Source: Bacteroidales bacterium
GTDB lineage: Bacteria; Bacteroidota; Bacteroidia; Bacteroidales; Bacteroidaceae
Length of the DNA: 7,755 bases
Direction of reading: 5' to 3'
NCBI GenBank assembly: GCA_004552195.1
Contig: SFPC01000088.1
Location: forward strand, 1-7,755
The notes beneath the pieces were generated by a model that made no database searches, was not told the DNA's origin, and saw only the letters and a list, made by a program, of their open reading frames with translations. The position numbers were made by a program, and so were the translations under genes. Below, piece after piece: positions 1 through 7,755 of this stretch (the stretch's first letter is position 1; every line of letters starts with the position of its first letter).

Positions 1-457
1 CACCATCTATAACGATGCCCATTATTTTGAAGCCGCGCTCTACTATGCTGCTAATTGCAGCCATATAGTCAGCCACCGTCTCATGTTTAATGAATGACAA
101 ATAGAGAACCGTACCTGTTTCGTGGTCTAGGCAAAGCAGAATCCCCCAATTACGTCCCCAATAAGTCGCGTCCATGTGTACGAATCCGCTTCCTGAAATG
201 TCGGGTTGGCGCCATTCTTTCACGACGTTTTGCAACCTGCGCTTGATTGTCGATTGGCTCACATTGAACTTCTCGGCAATTTGGGCGATTGTCTGCTTCT
301 CTTTCTGATACATTTGCCAAATCGCCTCATCGTCTGGTAAACGGGAGTTGCGGAATCGGTAACCGCAGTCTGAGCACTTGTAGGTTTGCGTACCATTTCG
401 AATGCCGTACTTGATGGTATGGGAAGAGTTGCAAACTGGACATTTACTCTTATTCAT
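1..457 (-). CDS. Zinc-ribbon DDE transposase (N-terminal part, cut by window edge)
   Basis: The reading frame starts with ATG at 457 and stays open to the left edge, giving 152 residues. A zinc ribbon is visible: CPVC at residues 6-9 and CSDC at 28-31. A helix-turn-helix-like segment follows (about 55-76, with QTIAQIAEKF and QSTIKRRL), as expected for DNA binding at insertion-sequence ends. The start of an RNase H-like catalytic core is present, with a probable first Asp at D96 in VHMDATYWG and a second at D151 in GIVIDG, the last complete residues seen. The third acidic residue would lie outside the window. From memory this matches the Bacteroidales group annotated as 'IS256 family, variant Zn-binding type' transposases, but the family name is less certain than the function. 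There is no sign of decay in the visible part. It is transcribed leftward, away from the glucan operon. Confidence 0.8.
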   Translation of the reverse strand, partial: MNKSKCPVCNSSHTIKYGIRNGTQTYKCSDCGYRFRNSRLPDDEAIWQMYQKEKQTIAQIAEKFNVSQSTIKRRLQNVVKEWRQPDISGSGFVHMDATYWGRNWGILLCLDHETGTVLYLSFIKHETVADYMAAISSIVERGFKIMGIVIDG

Positions 458-507
458 AGTTTACATACAAATTGGTGTAACTTATTGTATGCAAACATTT
501 TACCTCG

Positions 508-631
508 CCACCACGCAAAATGACCTATTGAGACTTTTTGTACGTCGATTTTCGCTTCAAATGTTTCAATAGCTCAAAACCCCTGTATTCATAGGGGTTT
601 CAACGATATTCCACCACGCAAAATGACCTAT
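508..631. repeat. 21-bp direct repeat pair at the probable end of the left insertion sequence
   Basis: An identical 21-bp sequence beginning CCACCACGCAAAATGACC occurs at 508-528 and again at 611-631, so the copies are 103 bp apart in the same orientation. Both lie upstream of the transposase start at 457 and before the IS982 fragment. I infer that they are terminal or subterminal transposase-binding sites of the left element. The outer copy would then mark its true end and the inner copy would be an internal binding site or the end of a nested insertion. The opposite end of the element is outside the window, so matching terminal inverted repeats cannot be shown here. Confidence 0.7.
577..600. 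terminator. Possible small bidirectional terminator hairpin inside the insertion-sequence end
   Basis: AAACCCCT (577-584) pairs perfectly with AGGGGTTT (593-600) around an 8-nt loop. The A-rich and T-rich arm ends make it terminator-like on either strand, although the T tracts are only 3-4 nt long. It sits between the two copies of the 21-bp repeat and upstream of the leftward transposase gene, where it could stop outside transcription from entering that gene. That role is an inference. Confidence 0.4.
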
Positions 632-637
632 AGGTCA
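624..637. repeat. 14-bp perfect palindrome at the insertion-sequence / IS982 boundary
   Basis: TGACCTATAGGTCA is a perfect palindrome. Its left half is the tail of the outer 21-bp repeat copy (611-631), and its right half runs into the first codons of the IS982 transposase fragment. The inner repeat copy is followed by TGAGAC instead and is not palindromic. The palindrome therefore arises only at this junction. Confidence 0.75.
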
Positions 638-852
638 AAAAGAGACACTACCATCGTGATGGCAAAATGTCGGTGCCTGAGATCATGTTGATTGTGCTTC
701 TGTTCCATTCTTCTGGCTACCGATGTCGCAAGCATTTCTACCTCAACGAAGTGTGTGGCAATATGAAAGATATGTTCCCAAATGTGGTTTCGTACAATAG
801 ATTCACTGAGCCTCAGAAGGTAAGCCTGCTACCCCTGTTCGCATTTTTCTGA
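634..852 (+). pseudogene. IS982-family transposase fragment, truncated at both ends
   Basis: The frame after the stop at 631-633 reads VKKRHYHRDGKM and continues through SVPEIMLIVLLFHSSGYR, KHFYLNEVC, and FPNVVSYNRF to a stop ending at 852. This pattern (HRDGKM, then hydrophobic ILFHS-type, then KHFYL, then LVSYNRF) is the N-terminal region of IS982-family transposases as I know them. About 73 codons remain of a protein usually near 300 residues. The first roughly 30 residues are missing, and so is the whole catalytic part after NRF, including the FVDST-type first aspartate motif. The first internal ATG is at 667, but a 61-residue product could not transpose. The sequence after the codons for EPQK fits the family poorly and may be the break point. 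It is probably a relic interrupted by the element on its left. Confidence 0.8.
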
Positions 853-882
853 ATACATCGAACTCACGTTAGTATATGTTGT

Positions 883-934
883 GGTGAAAAACGAACTCAG
901 CGCCCGCCTCCACGTTTGGGAGGCGGGCGCTGAG
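883..934 (-). terminator. Strong intrinsic terminator of the glucan operon
   Basis: CTCAGCGCCCGCCTCC (896-911) pairs perfectly over 16 bp with 919-934 around a 7-nt loop. Read on the minus strand, the stem is followed by TTCGTTTTTC (886-895), a U-rich tract. It lies 40 bp past the stop codon of the GH97 gene and nothing on the plus side gives a U tract, so it ends the leftward operon. The stretch 853-973 between the IS982 fragment and the GH97 gene holds no gene. Confidence 0.9.
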
Positions 935-973
935 AATTCATAAACTATTATGCGGGGTAGGGGTTGCGCTTCC

Positions 974-3202
<2,229 letters not shown>

Positions 3203-3223
3203 TCATTGTGCGAGTCTGGTTGT

Positions 3224-5089
3224 CTATTCGCCTATCGCCACGACTACGGCCTCGCGTGCGCCCACGGTCAGTGTGCCGTTGGCGTCCACCTTCTTGCCGG
3301 TCGTGATGTCCGTCCCTTGCAACCTTGCGCCGGCAATTTCCTCGAATTTTGTCAAGTCCAGCGTCCTGCTCTCATGCGCCAGGTTCAAGATGGTCATGAC
3401 GCGTTTCTGCGTTGTGGAGTCATACCTGAAGTAGGTGTAGACGTTGTCTTGCGGCAGGTAGTGGGTCATCGAGCCGCGCCTCAGCGCCATGCTCTTCTTT
3501 CGGTAGTTGAACAGCCGTGCCGTGTAGTCTCGCATGGCCTTCTCATGCTCGGGCATCCGCGTGAAGTAGTTCAGTGTGTCGCCTTCCCATCCGCCGGGGA
3601 AGTCGCCGCGGATGTTGGCGTGGCCGTCGAAGCCGTTACCTTTCATCAGCACCTCCGTACCGTAGTAGAGCTGAGGAATGCCGCGGGCGGTGGCCAGGAG
3701 CGCGTACGTCAGCCTCAGCGAGGCCTCGTCGTCTTTTAGCTGGGTGAGCAGTCGGCCGCAGTCATGGTTCTCGCCGAATATCATTATGCTCATCGGGTCG
3801 GGGTATATGCGGTCGTTGGCAAAACTGTCATACAGCCTGTTGGCGCCGTCGCTCCATCCCTCGCCCTCTGTCATTGATTTCCAGATGGCCTCCTGCAGGG
3901 GAAAGTCCATTATGGTGGGCAGGCCGCTGTCCTCCATGCCGTTGTCTTTGCCGTAGCCCTTTTGCCATGCGGCAAGCTTGCCCGCCTCTGATATCCAGCA
4001 CTCGCCAACTATGTTGAAGTAGGGGTACTCGTCCTTGATCCTCTCGCACCATTCGGCCATCGCCTCGACGTCTGAATACGGATACGTGTCTTGCCTTATG
4101 CCGTCAAGATCCACTGTCTCTATCCACCATATCGAGTTCTGAATGAAGTAGTTCTTCACCAGCTCGTTTCTCAGGTTCATGTCTGGCATGCTCTTGTCGA
4201 ACCAGCCCTTCAAGGCCACGTCCAGGTCGTGTTTCGACGCGTGCCTGTCGCGTATTATCGAAAGGCGGTAGTTGCTCCTGACGAAGGTCTCGTTGCCATC
4301 CTTGTCATACCATTTGTTTAACCAGTCTTTCGATGGCAGGTCTTTCATCCACCAGTGGTTCGTGCCACAGTGGTTGAACACCATGTCCATTATGTGCTTC
4401 ATCCCCCTCTTGTGAAGCTCTGCGCTCAGGTTTTTCATGTCCTCCAGAGTGCCGTACCTCGGGTCTATCTCATAGTAGTTCGTTATCGCGTAGCCGTGAT
4501 ATGAACTCTCGGGCATGTCGTTCGTCATTACTGGCGTCATCCACAAGGCCGTCATGCCCAGCTCTTTTATGTAGTCCAGGTGGTCCGTCACGCCGCGGAG
4601 GTCGCCGCCGTGTCGTCCGTAGGGGGCTGTCCTGTCGCTCCTCTCGCTCATGCCCTCTTTGGTGTCGTTGCCGGGGTCGCCATTGGCGAAGCGGTCTGGC
4701 ATGAGCAGGTATATGGCGTCGTCGGAGCTGAAGCCGGTCCGAAACTGTGAGTTGGGCCTGCGCTCTTTCAGCTCATATTTTATGGTCTTTTCGCCGCTCT
4801 CGCCTTCCAGCTTTATGTCAAAAGTGCCTGCTTTGGCCTTTTTGCTTATGCTCAGGGTTACGAACATGTAGTTCGGGTTGTCCGTCCGCTCCACGCGCGT
4901 CACCTCCACGCCTTTCGCGTCCACGCTCGCCTCCATCTTGGCCACGTCCTTGTCGTGTATCATGAGCTGCACTTCGGGGTTCTTCATCCCCACCCACCAG
5001 TTGGCGGGTTCCACCCGCATCTGACCTTGGGCCGTGAGGCACATTGCCACCAGAGCGGCTGCGCTTATTATCTTTCGCATCATAGTCAT
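3224..5089 (-). CDS. susA: Periplasmic GH13 neopullulanase/cyclomaltodextrinase, SusA-type
   Basis: This 621-residue protein is near the length of SusA (617). It should hydrolyse alpha-1,4 bonds in maltodextrins, pullulan or cyclodextrins. Residues 1-22 form a Sec signal peptide (MMRKIISAAALVAMCLTAQG). Residues 25-110 fit the cyclomaltodextrinase N-terminal domain. The alpha-amylase barrel spans about 120-535, and a C-terminal beta domain ends the protein. The conserved GH13 regions are all present: DMVFNH (235-240), GIRQD with the nucleophile D334 and R332, GECW with the acid/base E363, and ENHD with the transition-state stabiliser D443. MPDMN (301-305) is the fifth-region signature of neopullulanase/cyclomaltodextrinase enzymes. 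The start at 5089 is chosen as the longest; M3 or M4 would keep the signal peptide. No Shine-Dalgarno is seen, only an A-rich stretch. It is the middle operon gene, 33 bp after the transporter. The exact substrate preference cannot be read from sequence. Confidence 0.95.
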   Translation of the reverse strand: MTMMRKIISAAALVAMCLTAQGQMRVEPANWWVGMKNPEVQLMIHDKDVAKMEASVDAKGVEVTRVERTDNPNYMFVTLSISKKAKAGTFDIKLEGESGEKTIKYELKERRPNSQFRTGFSSDDAIYLLMPDRFANGDPGNDTKEGMSERSDRTAPYGRHGGDLRGVTDHLDYIKELGMTALWMTPVMTNDMPESSYHGYAITNYYEIDPRYGTLEDMKNLSAELHKRGMKHIMDMVFNHCGTNHWWMKDLPSKDWLNKWYDKDGNETFVRSNYRLSIIRDRHASKHDLDVALKGWFDKSMPDMNLRNELVKNYFIQNSIWWIETVDLDGIRQDTYPYSDVEAMAEWCERIKDEYPYFNIVGECWISEAGKLAAWQKGYGKDNGMEDSGLPTIMDFPLQEAIWKSMTEGEGWSDGANRLYDSFANDRIYPDPMSIMIFGENHDCGRLLTQLKDDEASLRLTYALLATARGIPQLYYGTEVLMKGNGFDGHANIRGDFPGGWEGDTLNYFTRMPEHEKAMRDYTARLFNYRKKSMALRRGSMTHYLPQDNVYTYFRYDSTTQKRVMTILNLAHESRTLDLTKFEEIAGARLQGTDITTGKKVDANGTLTVGAREAVVVAIGE

Positions 5090-5122
5090 CCTATTTTTTT
5101 TGCGTATATGATGTCTAACTGT

Positions 5123-6439
5123 TTATTTCTTTATGAACCTTACGGCCAATGCTCCGCATATCAGCAGACCGCCCGCCACGAGCATCATGCCGGGCTGGCT
5201 GCCGCCTATCAGCGTCATCACCCATCCGCCCAGGGCAGCCGCCACTATCTGCGGGAGGCATATCGTGCAGTTGAACAGTCCGAGGTAGGTGCCCATGCTC
5301 GGGGTCCCCTCGAGTGAGTTCGTCAGCAGTGTGAACGGGATGGCGAGCATCGCCGCCCATGCCGGGCCCACCAGCAGAAGGCTCACCATCATCACGTTAG
5401 GGTCATGGACAAAGTAGAGCGAGATGAACCCGGCCGCGCCTATCAGCAACGAAGTCACGTAGGCCACCTTTATGTTCTTGAAACGGGGGATGAACGTGGC
5501 CCATATTATCGACCCGACAGCCTGGACGGCGTAAAGCACGCCTACCCAGTTGCCCGCGTCCTGGTACTCCGCCGACGACGTGTCCGTCGCGCCCCAACCG
5601 TTCTCGGCCACTGCGCCGGTCATGAAGCTCCACATGTAGAGGAAAGCGGCCCAGCAGAAGAACTGGACGAGCCCCACAGTCCAAAACGTGCTCGGCGCGT
5701 TGCGGAACAGACCCGTTATGCTTTGCAGGCCGAAGCTCTTTTCTTCCGCCGCCTCAGCCGTGTCCGATATGTGGTGGAACTCGCGGTATTCGGCGGGAGG
5801 CATCTCTTTCACCCTCACCATCGTGTATATCACGCACAAGACGAGTATCGCCGCACCTGTGTAGAACGCGTAAACAACCGTCGGAGGTATAACCCCGGGA
5901 GCCGCCGTCTTGGCAACGCCAATCAGGGCCAGGAAGAACGGGAACAAGAACCCGACAAGGCTGCCGGCGTTACACAGCAGGCTCTGTATGCTGTAGGCCT
6001 TCGTCTTCTGACGCTCCGTCACCATGTCGCCCACCAGCATCTTGAACGGCTGCATCGCCATGTTTATCGACGTGTCGAGCAGCATCAGCATCAGCAGGCC
6101 GAACATCATAGATGTCCCGACGGTCAGCCCCAGGCTCCCCGAGTTGGGCAGCAGGCACAACACGACCACGGCCACCGCCGCGCCAAACACCAGGTAGGGT
6201 ATGCGCCGCCCCATGCGGGTCCACGTCCTGTCCGACAATGAGCCTATCAGTGGTTGGACCACCATGCCCATCAAGGGGGGCAGTATCCAGAAGTAGCTCA
6301 AGTCATGAGGGTCGGCGCCCAATGTGGCGAATATCCTGCTTATGTTAGCACTCTGAAGGGCGTACGCTATCTGTACGCCGAAAAAGCCGAAGCTGAGGTC
6401 TGTCAGCTGGCGAAGGCTGAGGTTACGCTTGCTGTCCAT
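5123..6439 (-). CDS. MFS sugar transporter, SLC45/GPH-like, probable maltose importer
   Basis: This 438-residue inner-membrane protein has about twelve hydrophobic segments. Starting points include 50-66, 85-98, 105-128, 155-175, 186-208, 253-275, 297-318, 325-344, 349-372, 387-408 and 416-433. The cytoplasmic loop after the second segment carries GSLSDRTWTRMGRRIPY (66-82), the motif A variant typical of the sucrose/maltose-type (SLC45, GPH-like) transporters. GTYLGLFN (383-390) is a family motif of the second half. A charged loop of about 40 residues (210-250) separates the two halves. By family and context it should import maltose, short maltooligosaccharides or glucose with a cation. It is the first gene of the operon. 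The start at 6439 is kept because it gives a short normal N-terminus (MDSKRNLSLRQLTDLSFGFF) and leaves room for the promoter. A homologue of this type next to susA/susB genes is common in Bacteroidales, but the substrate remains inferred. Confidence 0.9.
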   Translation of the reverse strand: MDSKRNLSLRQLTDLSFGFFGVQIAYALQSANISRIFATLGADPHDLSYFWILPPLMGMVVQPLIGSLSDRTWTRMGRRIPYLVFGAAVAVVVLCLLPNSGSLGLTVGTSMMFGLLMLMLLDTSINMAMQPFKMLVGDMVTERQKTKAYSIQSLLCNAGSLVGFLFPFFLALIGVAKTAAPGVIPPTVVYAFYTGAAILVLCVIYTMVRVKEMPPAEYREFHHISDTAEAAEEKSFGLQSITGLFRNAPSTFWTVGLVQFFCWAAFLYMWSFMTGAVAENGWGATDTSSAEYQDAGNWVGVLYAVQAVGSIIWATFIPRFKNIKVAYVTSLLIGAAGFISLYFVHDPNVMMVSLLLVGPAWAAMLAIPFTLLTNSLEGTPSMGTYLGLFNCTICLPQIVAAALGGWVMTLIGGSQPGMMLVAGGLLICGALAVRFIKK

Positions 6440-6483
6440 GGTAACATGCGTTTTGGGGAGTTCACACCTGAAGTGTCTGTAAA

Positions 6484-6503
6484 TTTACGTTTGCAAATGT
6501 AAA
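6484..6503. promoter_or_regulatory. 20-bp operator-like palindrome overlapping the operon promoter
   Basis: TTTACGTTTG followed directly by CAAATGTAAA forms an inverted repeat with 9 of 10 pairs matching. It lies 45 bp upstream of the transporter start. Its core TTTGCAAA and ACGTTTG words resemble LacI-family operators, although the centre is GC and not the usual CG. A probable -7 promoter element lies inside it, the arrangement expected for a repressor site. Confidence 0.5.
6494..6501 (-). promoter_or_regulatory. Candidate Bacteroidales -7 promoter element of the glucan operon
   Basis: On the minus strand 6501 to 6494 reads TACATTTG, an exact match to the TAnnTTTG -7 consensus of Bacteroidales primary-sigma promoters. 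Transcription would start near 6487, leaving a leader of about 50 nt. A clear -33 TTTG at normal spacing is missing: one TTTG lies too close, 12 bp upstream, and TTTC lies 20 bp upstream. The call rests on the -7 box and its position. Confidence 0.4.
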
Positions 6504-6573
6504 CATGTGCTCCCAAACGGCGAAATCACGCACTATGCCGACCTCTTTGCTTTCGCCACATCTTCCGCCGTTT

Positions 6574-6583
6574 CAAACGTTTG
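6574..6583. promoter_or_regulatory. Perfect CAAACGTTTG palindrome, LacI-type operator core
   Basis: CAAACGTTTG is a perfect 10-bp palindrome centred on CG, followed on the right by CGG. This is the core of LacI/PurR-family operators (xGCAAACGTTTGCx). It lies about 135 bp upstream of the transporter start, between two other similar sites. Confidence 0.4.
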
Positions 6584-6635
6584 CGGAGCGCCATTCGGCT
6601 TGCTTGTTTTTCTTGTTTTTTTTCGCCCGCTCTCT

Positions 6636-6651
6636 TCGCAAACGATTGCGA
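6636..6651. promoter_or_regulatory. LacI-family operator candidate TCGCAAACGATTGCGA
   Basis: This 16-bp palindrome is centred on CG (6643-6644) and has 7 of 8 pairs matching. It fits the GCAAnCGnTTGC pattern of LacI/GalR-family operators. It lies about 200 bp upstream of the transporter start. Maltose genes in many Bacteroidetes are controlled by a LacI-type MalR, so a repressor of this kind is the natural candidate. No regulator gene is in the window. Confidence 0.5.
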
Positions 6652-6941
6652 GTTCAGCACTTGTTATTTCGCTCTCCATCGTTTTCCCCGTTGGCGTACC
6701 GTCTTCTGTTCGTCTTCTGTGTCGAACTATGACAGCTCGTCTTTTGCGGTTCTCTGTCTTTTACCTCTTTTCCGCCCAGCCTCCTGATGTCTTACCTCTT
6801 TGCGCGAATACGTAAAACCTCATCGCCGACTCGCACGCTGCGCCGTCAACTATGGTTAATTCGGGGGGGCTGAACAAATGATAGTTGTATATGGGCAAGT
6901 TTTTAATATGTTCGGTAAGGAATATCATAATCGTGATGTGG

Positions 6942-7016
6942 CAAAACTGAGGACCCAAGGTGCACGTGCGGTTTAAATGGGGAATATAGACTCATCATGC
7001 GGTGAATAACCCTCAC
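6942..7016 (+). mobile_element. Probable 3' remnant of a group II intron (domain V-like and domain VI-like)
   Basis: GGTGCACGTGCGGTTT (6959-6974) resembles the 3' strand of group II intron domain V (typically GCACGTACGGTTT). The matching 5' strand is degraded: AAACTG near 6945 can pair with CGGTTT, but the catalytic AGC would read AAC. Next comes a domain VI-like hairpin: GGGG near 6980, ACTCATC (6990-6996), loop ATGC, GGTGA (7001-7005), unpaired A residues at 7008-7009, then CCC. The element would end in CCCTCAC at 7016. That is the AY 3' end, with an unpaired A eight nucleotides from the end, as expected for the branch point. The nuclease gene coding sequence resumes directly after. The reverse-transcriptase and domains I-IV are absent. 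This is pattern matching from memory. Confidence 0.4.
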
Positions 7017-7755
7017 TAAGTTGGTAAAGATTGAAAGTGGGTATGGTGATAGTGTAGTAAGGCGGCTGTCAGCAGACTTGAAAGAACGCTATCCTAAGAT
7101 TGGCGTTTCACCACGAAATCTGTGGGATATGAAGAAATTCTACGAACGCTTTTGTCACTCAGATATAAAAGTGCGACAAGCTGTCGCACTTTTGCCTTGG
7201 GGGCATATCTTGCGTCTTCTTCAGAAAGTTGGTGATGACGATGCAGCAATGCTTTTCTACGCAAAGGAGACACGCTCTAAAGGTTGGAATCGCGACCTGT
7301 TGCTCAATGCCATTAAACTCAAAATGTATGAGACACAGGCATTGGCACGAGTAGACAACAATTTCGAACGCACTCTTCCTGCCGAACAAGCGCAGTATGC
7401 CAACGAGGTGTTCAGCAGCAGCTATAATCTCGGCTTCTTGGGCGTGACAAGTCCCATATTTGAGCTTGAACTTGAAGACCGTCTTGTAAAAGCCATCACA
7501 CGTTTCCTTATGGAGCTCGGCAATGGATTCACGTTCATAGGCAATCAGCATGTGTTGGAGTTCAACGGCAAGGAAAGTAAGGTTGATATGCTGTTTTTTC
7601 ACCGTGGACTACGCTGTCTTGTCGCTGTTGACTTGAAGATAGGTGCTTTCAAGCCTGAATATGCAGGGAAGATGAACTATTATCTTTCTCTGTGCGGAGA
7701 AAGACCGTGTAGAGGTGGAACTCGCACTCGTAGATATGGGAAAGCCTATCGGAGT
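7017..7755 (+). pseudogene. YhcG/DUF1016-family PD-(D/E)xK nuclease gene, 5'-truncated, with internal frameshift
   Basis: The frame from 7018 reads KLVKIESGYGDSVVRRLS, then SPRNLWDMKKFYERF, LLPWGHILRLL, KGWNRDLLLNAI, FSSSYNLGFLGV and FIGNQHVLEFNGKESK. These are DUF1016_N followed by the DUF1016_C nuclease domain. The catalytic core shows D at 7585-7587 (KVDMLFFH) and DLK at 7630-7638 (VAVDLKIGAFKPEYAGKMNYYLS). Members act as putative nucleases, often near restriction-modification or mobile genes. No start codon exists: the frame is closed by TGA at 7003, and roughly the first 50 residues are missing. After NYYLS (7687-7689) the family sequence continues only in the next frame, LCAEKDRVEVELALVDMG from 7688, so about 20 residues (DENPSIGII-type) are deleted with a frameshift. 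The gene also runs off the right edge. It is probably non-functional, with lower GC than the operon. Confidence 0.8.
7167..7193. repeat. 12-bp perfect inverted repeat inside the nuclease gene
   Basis: AAAAGTGCGACA (7167-7178) and TGTCGCACTTTT (7182-7193) pair perfectly around a 3-nt loop. It looks like an intrinsic terminator but lies in coding sequence for the conserved VRQAVALLPW segment of the DUF1016 protein. The reading frame passes through unbroken, so it is part of the gene and not an inserted element. Confidence 0.75.

Larger units (their letters stand above)
6440..6940. other. Non-coding region between the glucan operon and the right-hand debris
   Basis: About 500 bp without a convincing gene. 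The left 210 bp carry the promoter and operator candidates. From 6600 to about 6810 the plus strand is strongly pyrimidine-rich, with a near-tandem CGTCTTCTGT repeat around 6700-6720 and the word ACCTCTTT repeated at about 6541, 6760 and 6793. A run of seven G occurs near 6864-6870. The open frames here (plus 6505-6815, minus 6761-6958) have no recognisable protein features and look like chance. Confidence 0.6.

Noticed and set aside
577..600. CRISPR-like or attachment-site reading of the repeats around 508-631
   Set aside because: There are only two copies of the repeat and no spacer pattern or integrase gene; an insertion-sequence end is a simpler explanation.
5405..6241. A 278-codon plus-strand frame opposite the MFS transporter
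   Set aside because: Its Arg/His/Gln-rich translation is typical of the reverse of a membrane protein gene; no motif supports it.
6507..6815. A 102-codon hydrophobic plus-strand frame upstream of the operon
   Set aside because: Hydrophobicity follows from the pyrimidine-rich strand; it overlaps promoter and operator candidates and other frames are equally open.
7007..7019. TAACCCTCACTAA matches 13 nt of the phage T3 promoter used in cloning vectors
   Set aside because: The adjoining bases do not continue the promoter, there is no vector sequence nearby, and the stretch is explained at least as well by an intron 3' end; probably coincidence.
7159..7602. A 147-codon minus-strand frame
   Set aside because: It lies opposite the recognisable DUF1016 coding sequence and has no features of its own.

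Overview
The window looks like a piece of a Bacteroidales chromosome, probably Prevotellaceae or a relative. The evidence is a SusB-type GH97 enzyme, a SusA-type GH13 enzyme and an SLC45-like sugar transporter encoded together, the lack of clear Shine-Dalgarno sequences, a TAnnTTTG-type -7 box, and transposase types common in that order. The assignment rests on recognised protein sequence, not on a database search.

Layout. Positions 1-457 (minus) hold the N-terminal half of a zinc-ribbon DDE transposase that runs off the left edge. Positions 458-637 appear to be the end of that element, with a 21-bp direct repeat, a small hairpin and a 14-bp palindrome. Positions 634-852 (plus) are a fragment of an IS982-family transposase broken at both ends. 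Positions 883-934 hold a strong intrinsic terminator facing left. Positions 974-6439 (minus) form a compact three-gene operon read right to left: an MFS maltose/oligosaccharide transporter, then a periplasmic GH13 neopullulanase/cyclomaltodextrinase, then a GH97 alpha-glucosidase. Positions 6440 to about 6940 are non-coding and carry the operon's probable promoter and several LacI-family-like operator palindromes. Positions from about 6942 to 7016 resemble the last domains of a group II intron. Positions 7017-7755 (plus) hold a damaged YhcG/DUF1016 PD-(D/E)xK nuclease gene that lacks its N-terminus and has an internal frameshifting deletion.

How the genes work together. The operon is a small alpha-glucan (starch/maltodextrin) utilisation unit. 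The two glycoside hydrolases carry export signals and would cut maltooligosaccharides in the periplasm. The GH13 enzyme makes shorter oligosaccharides and the GH97 enzyme releases glucose from non-reducing ends. The MFS transporter would carry a product (maltose or glucose) across the inner membrane. No SusC/SusD outer-membrane pair, regulator or cytoplasmic amylomaltase is encoded here. The LacI-type palindromes suggest control by a MalR-like repressor encoded elsewhere.

The flanks on both sides are debris from mobile elements and a broken defence-type nuclease gene, visibly lower in GC than the operon. I did not find a convincing new biological system. The most interesting items are the layered decay at the right side (intron remnant joined to a truncated, deleted nuclease gene), the operator cluster, and the repeated end at the left insertion sequence.
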